64,000 nt of DNA from UBA1723 sp045642085 (GTDB lineage: Bacteria; Bacteroidota; Bacteroidia; Bacteroidales; Paludibacteraceae). A model generated the notes under the pieces. That model saw only the letters and a program-made list of their open reading frames with translations, had not been told where the DNA came from and searched no databases. Where the stretch lies: assembly GCA_045642085.1 (NCBI GenBank), contig JAZUIF010000040.1:102195-166194 (forward strand), in the 5' to 3' direction. This document shows positions 34,586 through 41,768 of this stretch, in pieces (position 1 is the stretch's first letter; the number at the start of each line of letters is the position of its first letter). The position numbers were made by a program, and so were the translations under genes.

Positions 34586-35719
34586 CTACTCCACATAAGT
34601 AGTGTTTCCATAAAGGTATGGACCATTCCATTCGTTATCCCACTCGGATGTTTTTGTCACTGATGGCGAAAAAACACGAGTCTCCCTTTCCTTGCCGATT
34701 TTAAGTTCAAAATAGCCATCCTTATAGACACCCCTTACTGGTATTTTTCCTTTTTCAGTAAAGGCATTTCCTTTTACTTTTTTGTGATTTGAATAATTTA
34801 CTCCAATCATCAAATCATCAGATTCCATTATAATCGCATAATCATCAACTTTTTTCCAAAGTCGATATGCCGTAATCATACGATGAGCATAACTTGAGTA
34901 TGTCTCTTTCTCATATCCCTCTAATATCTTCTTCCCTATACGACTTAAATATGGCTTAAGTTCATCAAACTTGGCCGTCATATAACAAAAAGGTTCATGC
35001 TTAAACTCAGATTCGTCAACAGTACCTTGCTTTTTGGAACAGTATCTCTCAAAATAAATCTCATTGGGAGGATAAATTCTATAATCGATATTTAAGACCT
35101 CATTCGAATATGTTTCAGCAATTTCATCTGAATATTGTTCCACATCTCCACTCTCCTCTTCTTCATCATCTTCTTTGTATACATATTTTACAGACTCATA
35201 GAACCGAGAAAACCAACCCTTTGATTTTAGAAATTCTATATAGCCATCGGGAGTAAACAATGCAGAGAAAGGAAACTTACGACACATGATTTCATGACCA
35301 TCTTTCATATCTAAATATACATGATTCTCATGTAGGAACTCTCCACCAGACCCCCAATTATACAATCTCAAATCGACATGCAGATAATTAGACCAAGTAT
35401 CGAAATCAAATGTCACATATCCACCCCAAAGTTCAGAAATGTCTCCGAATTCTTCATAATAGGAAGTATAGCCTAAAGCTGTATTGATACTATCAGAAAT
35501 CGCATCATTATTAGACCATATTTTAGGATATCTTATAGAATAATAATCATCCCCATCAGGATCATGAGAGTAGAACACCGTATCCATACGTAATGTGTCT
35601 TTATCTGACACATATATAATAGGACCACGATGTATTTCCACACCATCAGCCAACGTTTCTTGACAAATAGATAAAAATGCTATCAAGAAACCAATAAAAG
35701 ATAAAAGGATTTGTCTCAT
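34586..35719 (-). CDS. Exported protein of unknown function (DUF3298-like)
   Basis: 377 residues with a signal peptide (MRQILLSFIGFLIAFLSICQ, ending near TLADG). The mature part contains IRYPKIWSNNDAISDSINTA and, later, HENHVYLDMKDGHEI and FPFSALFTPDGYIEFL. This pattern of strand, iterative loop and GG/FxF strand resembles DUF3298/RsiV-type periplasmic domains, but I am not certain. An acidic low-complexity stretch (EDDEEEESGDVEQ) lies about residue 185. The gene follows the AraC regulator after only 3 bases, so the two form an operon and may act together in sensing. Confidence 0.6.
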   Translation of the reverse strand: MRQILLSFIGFLIAFLSICQETLADGVEIHRGPIIYVSDKDTLRMDTVFYSHDPDGDDYYSIRYPKIWSNNDAISDSINTALGYTSYYEEFGDISELWGGYVTFDFDTWSNYLHVDLRLYNWGSGGEFLHENHVYLDMKDGHEIMCRKFPFSALFTPDGYIEFLKSKGWFSRFYESVKYVYKEDDEEEESGDVEQYSDEIAETYSNEVLNIDYRIYPPNEIYFERYCSKKQGTVDESEFKHEPFCYMTAKFDELKPYLSRIGKKILEGYEKETYSSYAHRMITAYRLWKKVDDYAIIMESDDLMIGVNYSNHKKVKGNAFTEKGKIPVRGVYKDGYFELKIGKERETRVFSPSVTKTSEWDNEWNGPYLYGNTTYVE

Positions 35720-35722
35720 TGA

Positions 35723-36871
35723 TTATGCTTTCCCCTCTGGACTCTCTTCTCCTCCCGTTGCTCCATCACGGAATGCACCAGGGGCAACGCCAACACTTTC
35801 TTTAAATACACGGTTGAAATGCTGCACATTATTATATCCTACAGAGAATGCAATCTCCGAAATCTGCATCGTAGTCTCCTTCAATAGACGCTTAGATTCT
35901 TCGATTCTTATCGTATTTAAATATGCCTTAAACGATTTACCCGTTGCTATACGGATTTCCTCCGATGTTTTGTCCTCTGTCATCGATAATGCTTTGGCTA
36001 TATCAGCAAGTTTCAATTCCGGATTAGGATAATTCTTACCGATGAATGTCAGAATCTCTTCTTTTAAATTTGAAGTTTCCTTCTCAGTTTCAAGCTTTTC
36101 ATAAGGGACATACACCACTTGCTGCTCCTTTGGCTCATTCTGCGTCTCTTCTTTCTTAGTTGTATTTCTACGAAGATATAGGGAAACAACAGCAAGGATT
36201 ATCCAAAACGCAAGCATCACCTTTATTGCATTCGACAAGAACCCGTTATCAGAGTTTGGAACAAGACGTAGTGACTTAACTGTGATTCTATGCTCTCTAT
36301 CCTTTTCATTAGAATTGTCCGCATATAGTCGTATGATATTGACATTCTCACATCTAAGTTTTTCAATATCTGACCATTGTGGATTTTGGGCATACCACCA
36401 TTCCGGAATTTTTGCTTCCTCTATAGGCACACAAATTTCAAATGTTCCGTTCTTCGACAAAAAAGAATATATTGCTGTAGGATAAGCTTTACCCTTAGAT
36501 CCAAAATCTAATTCTTCCTGCAATCTGAATGAAAGACGCAAATCTTCATCACTTTCAATCTCAGCCTCAATCATATAATCGGCCACAGGAAATGGAGAAA
36601 AATCTTCTTTATGGATTTCTAAAGCAGCGTATGGATAGGTAATAGAAGAACCGAGCGTGAATTTCATATCCACACCATCAGCAGTCTTATTTATCTTGCA
36701 TTTAGAGTTTCCTCCGTTTATAGAATCAATCTGAGTAAATAGATAGGAATCATTTTCCAACAAATCTATTGTTGGCTTTAATGTACACACATATATTATC
36801 CCGACTAATAAAGCCGGAATTGCTGCCATAATAGCTATCTTGGTCCAATACTTCCCTTTCGTGTTTTCCAT
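35723..36871 (-). CDS. Membrane-bound AraC-family regulator
   Basis: 382 residues from ATG 36871 (MENTKGKYWTKIAIMAAIPA); the longer frame to 36943 passes through the -7 box at 36880-36887. The first TM is about 11-31, then an extracytoplasmic beta-rich domain (about 35-210, with ADYMIEAEIESDEDLRLSFR), then a second TM (about 218-236). The C-terminal AraC DNA-binding domain has two HTH motifs (about 280-375: KLADIAKALSMTEDK, QISEIAFSVGYNNVQHFNRV). It is a one-component sensor where the ligand is outside and the DNA-binding domain inside. The ligand is unknown; the sensor may bind carbohydrate. It is the first gene of a two-gene operon. Confidence 0.85.
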   Translation of the reverse strand: MENTKGKYWTKIAIMAAIPALLVGIIYVCTLKPTIDLLENDSYLFTQIDSINGGNSKCKINKTADGVDMKFTLGSSITYPYAALEIHKEDFSPFPVADYMIEAEIESDEDLRLSFRLQEELDFGSKGKAYPTAIYSFLSKNGTFEICVPIEEAKIPEWWYAQNPQWSDIEKLRCENVNIIRLYADNSNEKDREHRITVKSLRLVPNSDNGFLSNAIKVMLAFWIILAVVSLYLRRNTTKKEETQNEPKEQQVVYVPYEKLETEKETSNLKEEILTFIGKNYPNPELKLADIAKALSMTEDKTSEEIRIATGKSFKAYLNTIRIEESKRLLKETTMQISEIAFSVGYNNVQHFNRVFKESVGVAPGAFRDGATGGEESPEGKA

Positions 36872-36879
36872 AGTCAAGG

Positions 36880-36887
36880 CAAATATA
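36880..36887 (-). promoter_or_regulatory. -7 box of the AraC gene
   Basis: TATATTTG on the minus strand, only 8 bases upstream of the ATG at 36871. Transcription would begin very close to the start codon, so the mRNA may be nearly leaderless. Confidence 0.45.
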
Positions 36888-36961
36888 TAAAAAAAGACAA
36901 AAAAATACATTTTGAGCATTGTATTTTTTCCAATATTATTCAATAATTAAGGTTCATATAT

Positions 36962-36996
36962 AAAAAAAGGAGAGCCAGATTATAATAACCTGGCTC
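36962..36996 (-). terminator. Terminator of a putative short transcript
   Basis: On the minus strand, GAGCCAG (36990-36996) pairs with CTGGCTC (36972-36978) around an 11-base loop, then TCCTTTTTTT. It lies in the gap with no gene ending just upstream. Confidence 0.75.
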
Positions 36997-37097
36997 ATTC
37001 TTCACACCATTAACCTCACGGCCAATGATGCACATAATATACTCAATCTAACACATTATTCTATTTCTATTTTTAGCCAACTTTTCTTGTTTAGTTG
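36962..37097 (-). ncRNA. Candidate small RNA or regulatory leader
   Basis: On the minus strand there is a promoter (TATCTTTG at 37104-37111 with TTTA 21 bases upstream at 37133-37136) and a strong terminator (36962-36996) with about 100 bases between. That stretch starts with a CAACT/AGTTG hairpin and has no convincing ORF; a short frame MCIIGREVNGVKNEPG begins inside. It lies between tyrA (its own terminator at 37272-37297) and the AraC gene (its own -7 box). I recognise no Rfam-type family. Confidence 0.4.
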
Positions 37098-37103
37098 ACA
37101 ATG

Positions 37104-37136
37104 CAAAGATACGGAGTATCAATCTGACCTATTAAA
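37104..37136 (-). promoter_or_regulatory. Promoter of the candidate small RNA
   Basis: TTTA (37133-37136), 21 bases, TATCTTTG (37104-37111) on the minus strand. One mismatch to the -33 consensus. Confidence 0.5.
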
Positions 37137-37271
37137 CATTTCAAAGGTGTACAATTGATATTTTCCCAAAATCCAAATGTAAAACTATAGAGCAAGCATC
37201 AAAAAAGGTCGGTGAAATGGTGCTTTTTTTTCACATGAAGAGATTTTACAAGAATATGATGTAAAAATTAA

Positions 37272-37297
37272 AGGCCGCCCTACATTTAAGACGGCCT
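37272..37297 (-). terminator. Terminator of the aromatic operon
   Basis: AGGCCGCC and GACGGCCT arms (one G-T mismatch) around a 10-base loop, then TTTAATTTTT on the minus strand. It lies 28 bases after tyrA. Confidence 0.75.
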
Positions 37298-37325
37298 CTT
37301 TCTTTATAATATTCTAACAAGATTC

Positions 37326-38099
37326 TTACTTGATATTCTCTCTTGCCTGATTCAAATACTTCAACATTCTGTCGTAGTCTTTGCTCTCTACTATCTTCTG
37401 AAGCTCAGCAAGCTGCTCCTGAATCAAAGCCAACTGCTTTGAGGAATTAGGATTAAACAAAATTTCTGAAATCAAGAAATTATCCTCCGACAACACTCCC
37501 TCCGCAATTGCCATGTGACGCTTGAATGTTGTGCCTGGGGCATCCTGATGCTTCATTACAGATGCGAATGCAAGAGTCGATGCAAATGGGATTGACAAGC
37601 AGTATGCCATTGTCTCGTCGTGCTCCTCAAATGTATATTCGAAGATGTTCAAATGTAATGACGCATATAGTTCTCTGAAGAAAGCCTTACCCAAACAGTC
37701 ACCCTCTGCGATGATGATGGCGTTCTGCGTGCGTAGATCCGACAAACTTGCGAATGTTGGTCCGAACATTGGATGTGTCGACACAAAACGGAAACCACAA
37801 TTAGCATAGAACTTAGGCAATGTTGTCTTCACTGATGAAATATCGGAAATGATACAATCCTTTGGCAAATAAGGCATCACCTCTTCAAAGGCCTGAATTG
37901 TATACTTCACTGTCACTGCGTTGATAAGAAGTTCTGGTTTGAAATCTCTTACCTCCTCAAGTGATGTCATACGCTGTGTGTTGAACACAAAACGCAATCT
38001 CTTTGGATCTTTATCGTAAAGTGCTACGTCGTGCTTCATGCAAAGTACATCTGTTAGGAATGTACCCATCTTGCCGGCACCTAAAATTAATATACGCAT
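37326..38099 (-). CDS. tyrA: Prephenate dehydrogenase
   Basis: 257 residues, cytoplasmic. It oxidises prephenate to 4-hydroxyphenylpyruvate with NAD(P), committing to tyrosine. The N-terminal Rossmann motif is LILGAGKMGTFL (4-15), and the acidic residue after the second strand is in ALYDKDP. The family motifs DISSVKTTL and STHPMFGP are present with the catalytic His. The C-terminal helical domain includes DETMAYCLSIPFAS. There is no ACT or chorismate mutase domain. It is the last gene of the aromatic operon, 87 bases after the DAHP synthase/mutase gene, across an AT-rich stretch of related TTAACTATTAA-like words. Confidence 0.92.
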   Translation of the reverse strand: MRILILGAGKMGTFLTDVLCMKHDVALYDKDPKRLRFVFNTQRMTSLEEVRDFKPELLINAVTVKYTIQAFEEVMPYLPKDCIISDISSVKTTLPKFYANCGFRFVSTHPMFGPTFASLSDLRTQNAIIIAEGDCLGKAFFRELYASLHLNIFEYTFEEHDETMAYCLSIPFASTLAFASVMKHQDAPGTTFKRHMAIAEGVLSEDNFLISEILFNPNSSKQLALIQEQLAELQKIVESKDYDRMLKYLNQARENIK

Positions 38100-38186
38100 C
38101 TTCTTTAGTTAATAGTTAAGAGTTAATGGTTAATAATTAATTTTATCATTGTTGGCAACTATTAACTATTCACCATTAATTATTAA
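38100..38186. repeat. AT-rich repeat words in the tyrA spacer
   Basis: Multiple TTAATAGTTAA/TTAACTATTAA and ATTAATTATTAA words, partly inverted, around a central CATTGTTGGCAAC. Similar sequence is frequent in Bacteroidales spacers. I see no terminator or promoter in it. Confidence 0.4.
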
Positions 38187-39248
38187 TTACTTATTCATTA
38201 CCTCCACCTGCTGGCGAACCGACTCTTCGTGGATTGCCTCAAACACAGTGTTCAAGAATTCTTCTCCCATCGACATTGACTTTCCGTCTGCCACTCTCTT
38301 AGAGATAATCTCATCGTAACGCTGGCTCTGAAGAATTGGCATGTCGTGCTCTTTCTTATATTGTCCGATCTCACGTGAGATTCTCATTCTCTTAGCCAAG
38401 ATTTCAAGGATCGACATGTCAATCTCATCAATCTGCTTACGTAGTGCATTGATGTTCTCTGTAGAAGCGTTTGTTGTACGGACAACAAGGCTGTTTAGAA
38501 TCAAAGCAAGCACATCTGGAGTGACTTGCTGTGACGCGTCGGACCATGCCTTATCTGGATCACAGTGGCTCTCGATGATTAGTCCATCAAACTGTAGGTC
38601 CATTGCCTGCTGGCAAAGTGGCGAAATAAGATCACGACGACCTGAAATGTGGCTCGGATCACAGATGATTGGCAATTCTGGAAGTCGACGGTGCAACTCA
38701 ATTGGAATATGCCACTGTGGCAGGTTACGGTAAAGTTTCTTATCGTATGAACTGAATCCACGGTGGATTGCTCCAAGCTGTGTGATTCCTGCGTTGTTCA
38801 ATCTCTCCAAAGCTCCGATCCACAACTCCAAATCTGGGTTTACTGGGTTCTTTACCAATACAGGAATATCTACACCCTTCAATGTGTCGGCGATCTCCTG
38901 TACGGCGAATGGATCGGCTGTTGTACGTGCACCCACCCAAAGTAGGTCGACACCATACTTCAAAGCCAACTCTACATGCTTTGCTGTCGCAACCTCTGTA
39001 GAGACGTACATTCCAGTCTCCTTCTTCACCTCTTTCATCCACTCCAATGCAATCTCTCCATTTCCTTCGAAACCACCTGGCTTTGTACGTGGTTTCCAGA
39101 TTCCTGCACGGAATATCTTGATGCCCTGAGCGTGTAGCTGACGGGCTGTATTTAGAGTCTGCTCCTCTGTCTCAGCACTACATGGACCAGCGATAACCAT
39201 TGGTCGGCTATCGTTAGCTCCTGCTAAATTTATCTTTTTTAGTTCCAT
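38187..39248 (-). CDS. Bifunctional DAHP synthase / chorismate mutase (type II mutase)
   Basis: 353 residues. The N-terminal class I-beta DAHP synthase (about 1-255) condenses PEP and erythrose 4-phosphate, the entry to the shikimate pathway. It has VIAGPCSAET, IFRAGIWKPRTKPGGFEG, and IICDPSHISGRRD. The C-terminal AroQ chorismate mutase (about 262-345: LRKQIDEIDMSILEILAKRM, IGQYKKEHDMPI) makes prephenate. Fusion of the two is known in Bacteroidetes and lets the mutase domain act as a feedback sensor for prephenate or chorismate. It is the third gene of the operon, 18 bases after the aminotransferase. Confidence 0.94.
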   Translation of the reverse strand: MELKKINLAGANDSRPMVIAGPCSAETEEQTLNTARQLHAQGIKIFRAGIWKPRTKPGGFEGNGEIALEWMKEVKKETGMYVSTEVATAKHVELALKYGVDLLWVGARTTADPFAVQEIADTLKGVDIPVLVKNPVNPDLELWIGALERLNNAGITQLGAIHRGFSSYDKKLYRNLPQWHIPIELHRRLPELPIICDPSHISGRRDLISPLCQQAMDLQFDGLIIESHCDPDKAWSDASQQVTPDVLALILNSLVVRTTNASTENINALRKQIDEIDMSILEILAKRMRISREIGQYKKEHDMPILQSQRYDEIISKRVADGKSMSMGEEFLNTVFEAIHEESVRQQVEVMNK

Positions 39249-39266
39249 ATATCAATCTCCTTCTTA

Positions 39267-40433
39267 TTACATTTTCAAATTATCCTTGATTCTCTGAAGT
39301 GCCTCAGCAAGTTTCTCCTCTGTCGCACACAACGATAGGCGGATGTATCTGTCTCCGTTGCTACCAAAGATGAATCCTGGAGTGACAAACACTCGACAAT
39401 CGTAAAGAATCTTATCTGCCAACTCTTCGCAACTCTTGCATGATGCTGGAATCTTTCCCCACATAAACATACCCACCTGACTCTTGTCGTAAGTACATCC
39501 TAGGTATTCCAAAATAGCCTCAGCGTATTTTCTTCTTGCTCTGTAGACTGTATTGATACTGTCGTACCACTCCTTGCCAGCAGCCAAAGCCTTAGCGGCA
39601 GCCATCTGCATTGGCTTGAACATTCCTGAGTCGACGTTACTCTTAGCCTTCAACACGTATGAGATCAACTCTGGATTTCCGGCAAGCATACCGATACGCC
39701 AACCTGGCATGTTAAGAGCCTTACTTGTTGAGTTCAACTCAAAGCAGCACTCTTTTGCACGTGGCACAGAAAGAATACTCATCGGATTATCGTTCAAGAT
39801 AAAGCTGTATGGATTATCGTTGACGATGATGATATTGTGGCGAAGACCGAAGTCGACAAGTTTCTCAAATGTCTCGCGACGGGCATTTCCACCTGTAGGC
39901 ATGTTTGGATAGTTACACCACATCATCTTCACACCTGTCAAATCCATCTTCTCAAGTTTCTCGAAATCTGGTTGCCAACCGTTCTCTTCGCTCAAATCAT
40001 AGTTGATCATTCTTGCTCCGATAATCTTAGAAGCAGAAGTGTAAGTAGGGTAGCCTGGGTTTGGCACCAACACACCGTCACCAGGATTGATGAATGTCAA
40101 CGACAAGAAAAAGACACCTTCCTTTGATCCGATCAACGGAAGAATCTCCTTGTTTGGATCAAGGTCGACGCCATACCAACGCTTATAGAAATCTGAGAAT
40201 GCTTTGCGTAGTTCAGGAATTCCCTGATACGACTGGTATCCGTGAGCGTTAGGCTGGTGAGCCACCTCGTTAAGGGTGTCAAGAGCCTCAGCCGACGGCA
40301 TTCTGTCGGGGCTACCGATACCCAAACTAATTATATCTTTTCCCTGTGCGTTCAATTCAGCCACCTCTCTAAGCTTCTTTGAGAAGTAGTACTCCTGAAT
40401 CTCTAATACTCTATCAGCCGGTGTGATATTCAT
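39267..40433 (-). CDS. Aromatic aminotransferase (class I/II, PLP)
   Basis: 388 residues. It is fold type I with the PLP lysine in NSTSKALNMPGWRIG, preceded by NYPNMPTGGNA and NDNPYSFI, and the C-terminal Arg region GDRYIRLSLCAT. The position between pheA and DAHP synthase/mutase indicates transamination of phenylpyruvate and hydroxyphenylpyruvate to Phe and Tyr. Sequence alone would also allow other class I/II substrates, such as LL-diaminopimelate. Full length. Confidence 0.88.
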   Translation of the reverse strand: MNITPADRVLEIQEYYFSKKLREVAELNAQGKDIISLGIGSPDRMPSAEALDTLNEVAHQPNAHGYQSYQGIPELRKAFSDFYKRWYGVDLDPNKEILPLIGSKEGVFFLSLTFINPGDGVLVPNPGYPTYTSASKIIGARMINYDLSEENGWQPDFEKLEKMDLTGVKMMWCNYPNMPTGGNARRETFEKLVDFGLRHNIIIVNDNPYSFILNDNPMSILSVPRAKECCFELNSTSKALNMPGWRIGMLAGNPELISYVLKAKSNVDSGMFKPMQMAAAKALAAGKEWYDSINTVYRARRKYAEAILEYLGCTYDKSQVGMFMWGKIPASCKSCEELADKILYDCRVFVTPGFIFGSNGDRYIRLSLCATEEKLAEALQRIKDNLKM

Positions 40434-40491
40434 ATTGATTAAGTTTCTTTGTTTTCGTTATTAATAGTCAACGTAAACGTTAACGTTATCG

Positions 40492-41331
40492 TTAAATAGT
40501 TTGTCTTCCTTCACGGTATTCACCAAGAATTATCAAATCCAAAGTCAACGGTTGGAAAGCCTCAAGACTCTGCTTATATTTCAAGTAATCCTCAAAACGA
40601 AGATCCACGTAGAACTCATACTCCCACTCACGTCCGATGATTGGCATCGACTGGATCTTTGTAAGATTCATACCATAATATGACATGATTGAAAGCACTC
40701 TTGCAAGGCTACCCTCGTCGTGAGGAAGACGGAATACTAGAGATGCTTTGTTAGGAGTCTGATCTTTTTTAAGATCATCAACAGTCCAAGGATCAGAAAT
40801 CACCAAGAAACGAGTGAAATTACGCTTGTTTGTTTCGATACCCTTTGCAAGAATCTCAAGACCATAGATTTCTGCAGCCCACTCGCTACATACACCAGCC
40901 TTACCCATACATTGCTCACGTGCAATCATCTTTGCAGACGACGCTGTATCATCCCACTCAACAGCCTTTAGGAACTTATGGTCGTCGAGGAAGTTACGAA
41001 TCTGCATCAATGCGATAGGATGCGAATACACCTCCTTGATTGATTCCAACTCCTGGCCAGGCATGGCAACAAGGTTGTGGCGGATACGAATCTTCTGTTC
41101 TCCAGCGATCTTCAATCCGCTCTCTTTAAGCAAAATATGATTTTGAAGAAGACTTCCAGCTATTGTGTTCTCAATAGCAAGAGTGGCGATAATACCCTCT
41201 CTCTTTACTGTCTCGAAAAGTTCCTCAAATGTCTCACACTCTACAGCGTCAATCTCCTCACCCTGGAAGAACTCACGTGCTGCGATCTCGTGGAAACAGC
41301 CTTTCACTCCTTGAATTGCTACTCGTTTCAT
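40492..41331 (-). CDS. pheA: Prephenate dehydratase
   Basis: 279 residues. It converts prephenate to phenylpyruvate, the committed Phe step. The catalytic domain (about 1-180) includes AIQGVKGCFHEIAAREFF, ATLAIENTIAGSL and the catalytic NFTRFLVIS motif. The C-terminal ACT domain (about 198-270) has KASLVFRLPHDEGSLARVLS and MNLTKIQSMP; the position of E. coli ESRP is QSMP, and Phe binding here is still likely. There is no fused chorismate mutase, which is on the DAHP synthase instead. It is the first gene of the operon, directly after the leader-peptide attenuator at 41343-41505. Confidence 0.94.
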   Translation of the reverse strand: MKRVAIQGVKGCFHEIAAREFFQGEEIDAVECETFEELFETVKREGIIATLAIENTIAGSLLQNHILLKESGLKIAGEQKIRIRHNLVAMPGQELESIKEVYSHPIALMQIRNFLDDHKFLKAVEWDDTASSAKMIAREQCMGKAGVCSEWAAEIYGLEILAKGIETNKRNFTRFLVISDPWTVDDLKKDQTPNKASLVFRLPHDEGSLARVLSIMSYYGMNLTKIQSMPIIGREWEYEFYVDLRFEDYLKYKQSLEAFQPLTLDLIILGEYREGRQTI

Positions 41332-41342
41332 CTCTATTTCAC

Positions 41343-41373
41343 AAAAAATCCCACATTCAAACGAATGCGGGAT
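41343..41373 (-). terminator. Attenuator terminator of the aromatic operon
   Basis: On the minus strand, ATCCCGCATTC (41363-41373) pairs with GAATGTGGGAT (41348-41358) in an 11-bp stem with one G-U pair, followed by six T residues. It ends 11 bases before pheA, so every operon transcript must pass it. Confidence 0.88.
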
Positions 41374-41416
41374 TATAAATTTGATAAGTTATATCTTTAA
41401 CACAACAAAATCCCGC
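41367..41416 (-). promoter_or_regulatory. Antiterminator of the aromatic-operon attenuator
   Basis: On the minus strand GCGGGATT (41409-41416), just after the leader stop, can pair perfectly with AATCCCGC (41367-41374). The latter is the 5' arm of the terminator, so the two structures exclude each other. A ribosome stalled on the Phe/Tyr codons leaves the first arm free to form the antiterminator. Confidence 0.75.
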
Positions 41417-41418
41417 TC

Positions 41419-41475
41419 TTACCTTCTAAAGTAAAAGAATAGAAAATAATAATATGCGAAAAATCGTTGTTGCAT
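41419..41475 (-). CDS. Aromatic leader peptide (pheA attenuator)
   Basis: 18 residues, ATG at 41473-41475 to TAA at 41419-41421: MQQRFFAYYYFLFFYFRR. Ten of 18 residues are aromatic (six Phe, four Tyr), in adjacent runs, far beyond chance. It sits about 20 bases after the promoter and immediately before the antiterminator and terminator. The design matches the E. coli pheA leader (Phe-rich) and would sense charged tRNA-Phe and tRNA-Tyr together, matching an operon that makes both amino acids. Too short for standard gene finders. Confidence 0.85.
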   Translation of the reverse strand: MQQRFFAYYYFLFFYFRR

Positions 41476-41497
41476 TGTTTCTTTTATTAATGTGACG

Positions 41498-41529
41498 CAA
41501 AAGTACGGTTTAATTTACTTATAGACAAC
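41498..41529 (-). promoter_or_regulatory. Promoter of the aromatic operon
   Basis: On the minus strand, GTTG (41526-41529), 20 bases, TACTTTTG (41498-41505). The start of transcription would be about 15-20 bases before the leader ATG. The remaining gap up to 41768 is AT-rich with repeated TACCATTA words and no ORF. Confidence 0.65.
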
Positions 41530-41768
41530 TATATGCAATACTTTTTTGATTTTAGGGTATTTTTGGTATGTTTAGCACAATTTCAGTGGTACAAATGTCA
41601 TATTTTGCATAAAATAAATATCAATATTACCTTTTAGAAATTACCATTATAACATAAAATACCATTATTCCCTACAGAAAAGTAACATTTTACGGACATT
41701 TTTTTCATGTTTTTGTTAGAATAAATAAGAAATCAACTTATATTCTATCAAAAATGAGTCATTTTATA

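Noticed and set aside
36997..37103. Small protein MCIIGREVNGVKNEPG... encoded in the candidate sRNA
   Set aside because: The frame runs through the terminator hairpin into the AraC promoter region and shows no conserved-looking features.
41601..41700. Repeated TACCATTA words as a regulator site for the aromatic operon
   Set aside because: The region is very AT-rich and the words are short and irregularly spaced; not convincing.
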